Below, in pieces: positions 60,918 through 64,000 of a stretch of 64,000 bases of DNA. A program made the position numbers and the translations under genes. Location: the NCBI GenBank assembly GCA_019914995.1, contig CM034141.1, positions 2,170,001 to 2,234,000 of the forward strand, given 5' to 3'. Source of the stretch: Acanthochlamys bracteata (lineage: Eukaryota > Streptophyta > Magnoliopsida > Pandanales > Velloziaceae). Numbering within the stretch: position 1 is the stretch's first letter; each line of letters starts with the position of its first letter. Under the pieces are notes generated by a model that was not told where the DNA came from, did not search any database, and was given only the letters and a program-made list of their open reading frames with translations.

Positions 60918-61176
60918 GAGCCCGTTTGGCACAATTTATAATAAATTGTTTATCAATTTTTTTTATTTTATATTTTTTAATATATATTTTATAAATATAT
61001 AAAAAATTTATTTAAAAATTAAAAAAATATAAAAATATTATACAGAATAAAAAAATTTTTATTATATATTTTTATTATTTTTTTAAAAATAAAAAAATAA
61101 AATTTATTTTTAAAAAATAAAAATATTTTTTATTTAAAAAAAATTTTATTTTATAAGCGCTACTAAAACGCTTCTT
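60918..61176. repeat. MITE upstream of the PUB45-like gene
   Basis: Begins GAGCCCGTTTGGCACAA after TTA (60915-60917) and ends GCGCTACTAAAACGCTTC, complement GAAGCGTTTTAGTAGCGC. A long A/T core matches the other family members. Confidence 0.6.
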
Positions 61177-61373
61177 CAGTAATGCTGTTTAATTTCATGT
61201 AGCGCCGATACCCCTACTGCAGCACCGGATTATAATAAATTACTCTAACAAAAATTATAACATAAGATGGGTATTTCATAATGGCATTTATGATAATTTA
61301 TTATACGTAAGGGTTATTGCTAAAAGGAGGTTATATCCAAAGTAAGTATACTGTTAAGCGAACGGTATGACTC

Positions 61374-61469
61374 CACGTGTATTTGTAAGTTAACGCAAAT
61401 ATCTTGAGGAAGCGGTCACGTGCATCCCGCAGGATTCTAGGGGAAAGGTAGAAGGTCACGTGGGCCACG
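61374..61469. promoter_or_regulatory. Cluster of three CACGTG (G-box/ABRE) sites
   Basis: CACGTG at 61374-61379, 61417-61422 and 61457-61462, plus a fourth ACGT core in GCCACGTCTCC just after, all within 96 bp of locally GC-richer DNA. Such boxes bind bZIP and bHLH factors (ABA, light). The nearest gene start in the window is the PUB45-like gene, about 0.8 kb away; a gene beyond 64000 could be the real target. Confidence 0.55.
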
Positions 61470-64000
61470 TCTCCATTGCCGACACAGAGGAATTGGCATT
61501 GCAGGAGTTTGTGCGACGGTAGGGAACATTAATGAAAACAAACACATGAATTGAAAATTTTAAATGGGAATAAAAGTTTAAATGCCATCAAATTCTTCGC
61601 CAATTTTGAAATATTTAGCAGTGTATATATTACTTGTTTTTTTATTCAAAAAATATATATTTGAATAAACTTTTACATTATTCAAAGTTCTTATACAAAT
61701 TTAAAATAAAATAAAATAATTATTACATTATTATTTTTAAATAAAAACAATCATAAGCAATTTTAAAAGAATTAAAAATTTTATTTTAAAAAAATTAATT
61801 TTAAATGTTTTCCAAACGTTCCCTTTTCTCATTGGCGATTTGACGAGATGCACGCAGATGTTTGTGATCTGTTTATATTTGCTTTTTATTGTTGAGTTGG
61901 TTAAGAAAAAATATTCTCAACGTAGCACCTAATGCGCACATAAGAAGATTCTTGAATAAGTACCATAAAAGAGTAGATATATAGGATTGTTTTAAACACT
62001 AGTAAATTTATTTTTTTTTCAAATATTAAATTCCAAACAGTTTATATTTTGATTATATAAAAAATTTAAAACTTCATTTTTATTACAAAATTTTAATTTT
62101 AACTTTCTTATTTACACACTTTTAATATTATTATATATTTTAATTTTTAATATATTTTTAAAAATTATTAAAATATAAATACTGAACTTTATTTTTATTT
62201 TATTTTTAAAAAACTTTATTTTAACAAAATTAAATTATGGATATTTAAAATACATCCTAAGTTAAACTAATAAAAGGTCAGCTTGGTGAAGGATTCTAAT
62301 ATATATATGCATATACATTTAGCTCTTAGTTTTATTCAAATAACAAATATATACAAATATTAAGAATCAATAATTAGGTCATACTAGAGTCTAGAGCCAT
62401 ACTGGTGATAGTGACCTACAATGCTTAGAAGATCTTAAACTCAATTGGAATGTGCAAGTAGGTGAAGTGTATATAGTAATGGTGTAATAGTCAAGGTATA
62501 TATGTGTCCATATGTATTGAATTCAAAGGGGAAGGAACATGTGGTGTGCTCATGGACACAAAAGAAGTGGCACCTCACTGAAGAGACATACTGGAATGGG
62601 ATAAGCATAAACAAGTTAAGGCTCTGGATTAATTAATGGCATCAGTGTAAGGGAAGTTTGGTGGCCCGTTTAGGAGAGCGTTTCTATAAATAAATTTTAA
62701 ATTTTTAATTTTTAATTTTTAATTTTATATTTATTAATATATATTTTATAAAATTTTAAAAATTATTGAAAAATTTAAAAAATATAAAATTTTTTATATA
62801 ATCAGATCTTTTTATTTTTATTATTTTTTTGGAGATCAAAAAATTGAATATTACTAAAATATAAAGAATTTAAATATTGTATGTAATTAATTTTTTATTC
62901 AATAAAATTAAGCTTTTTTAAAAAATTAATTCAAAAAATTTTTATTTTAAATACTCGTAAACATCTCGTTGGTATTGACGTTCCACTTTGATTCGCTAGA
63001 TAAAGAAATGAAACGCTGGAGCGATACAAAAAAGTGAGATGTAAAAAGGTTTATTGTATATGCTTTTGTTCCCTATTTGACATGATATTTTAGAAACCTT
63101 AATAATCAAAATTATAGAGGACCATATGCTAAAAGATTGGGGGATGTTCGAAGTTGTTTAAAAGCTAGAGCTTTTAGAAAAAAAATTATTCTTTGAAATT
63201 TTTTTCTAAAATATTAAAAATATTTATATGTAATAATTAATATATTTATTTATATGTTTAAATTAAAAAAATTTTTGAAGTGATTCATTTAATATTTTTT
63301 GAAGTGAATAGTAGATCAGGTGCATTTTGAGAACGCACCTCCAAACATAAATCTCTGGTCCATAGCTTATGGGTGGTGGGTTTAGGTGTTATTGGTCGGT
63401 CATAAATCTAGGTGAGATAACTCACTAAATCTTTATTCAATGGGCAAGTCGTTATCGAAATTCCATTGAAATCGACGTTATTTGGGCGATCCGGTGATTT
63501 GCCACCAATCAAAAATCTTATATGTGATTTTTTATTAATGTAGCTATCATATGCAAGAAAAAAAAACACAACATGGAAAGAGAAAGTGTTCTTTTGGTCC
63601 TATACTTTATGTATCTATATTTTTTTTAAATAAAAAAATTAAAATTTATTTTTAAAATTTTGATAAATTTTGTTAAAACGTTTATTTAATAAAATTATTT
63701 TTCTTTATTCTATTCGGATATGAGTTCCAAAAAATTTAGAATTTTATTCGCTAAAACGTACGAGTTAGTCTCCGTCGCAGACTTGTGTGGTTATATTGGT
63801 TAAAATTTTTGAGTCCGACTGAGAGTCTTAAGTATTATTTAATGCAATTTTCATTATGTGAAGATTTAGTGTATTATGAAAATTTTTAACATGTTTTTCA
63901 ATCATTAATGAGTTTAAAATAACTTCAATATGAAACAGTACAAACTACATACAGCTGCAGAATGTTCTAGCCATTACGAATTACGAAATATTTTTTAGCC
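61470..64000. other. Gene-free AT-rich end of the window
   Basis: MITE-like blocks at about 62660-62965 (starting GGCCCGTTTAGGAGAGCG, ending ACTCGTAAACATCTC) and 63133-63350 (starting GGGATGTTCGAAGTTG, ending GAACGCACCTCCAAACAT), and eroded AT-rich cores at 61660-61830 and 62025-62270. No coding region or RNA gene seen. Confidence 0.45.

Noticed and set aside
1..64000. CRISPR arrays, rRNA genes, operons and ribosome-binding sites
   Set aside because: Not expected in plant nuclear DNA, and no matching pattern was seen. I also looked by eye for common plant miRNA sequences and found none.

Overview
This is nuclear DNA of a flowering plant. Genes are split by GT-AG introns, intergenic DNA is very AT-rich, and plant transposons (CACTA, hAT-like, MULE, Sirevirus/Copia, TRIM, MITEs) fill the gaps. 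The proteins look eudicot-like (BBM, CSN2 and PUB45 line up with remembered Arabidopsis counterparts), but the sequence alone does not fix the species. By hand I could splice six host genes into uninterrupted reading frames.

Layout. 169-3756 (-): BABY BOOM (AP2/ERF, ANT/PLETHORA clade), nine exons including a 9-nt micro-exon. 3757-18763: a 15-kb gene-poor stretch holding the BBM promoter (TATA box, a cluster of RY elements), a CACTA element with a hAT-like element nested in it, and relics. 18764-19186 (-): AN1 zinc-finger stress-associated protein with a 5'-UTR intron. 22159-27954 (-): COP9 signalosome subunit 2, 12 coding exons. 27955-48246: a 20-kb transposon block with a hAT-like element, two MULE-like shells (one carrying a degraded alpha/beta-hydrolase gene half, i.e. 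Pack-MULE-like), a Sirevirus relic, a solo LTR, a 5-kb MULE with 960-bp inverted repeats around a broken FAR1-type transposase, a GC-rich minisatellite, a 705-bp TRIM and several MITEs. 48247-52794 (+): bHLH transcription factor of the bHLH122/128/129/130 (FBH/AKS) group. 53653-54704 (-): small OTU-domain deubiquitinase, tail-to-tail with the bHLH gene. 55864-55937 (-): decayed tRNA-Lys-like sequence. 56207-59987 (-): U-box/ARM E3 ligase, PUB45-like, with a spliced 5' leader. 59988-64000: upstream DNA of that gene with MITEs and a cluster of three CACGTG boxes.

The genes are not an operon. Two of the six encode developmental or flowering-type transcription factors; three act in ubiquitin or related signalling (CSN2 removes Nedd8/RUB from cullins, the OTU protein should remove ubiquitin, the PUB protein should add it). 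The SAP family has also been linked to ubiquitin, though I see only an AN1 finger here. That co-location is probably chance. I found no wholly new gene system. The most unusual structures are the nested transposons with readable target-site duplications, the Pack-MULE-like gene fragment, the 47-bp-core TRIM, and a run of back-to-back hairpins in the first bHLH intron.
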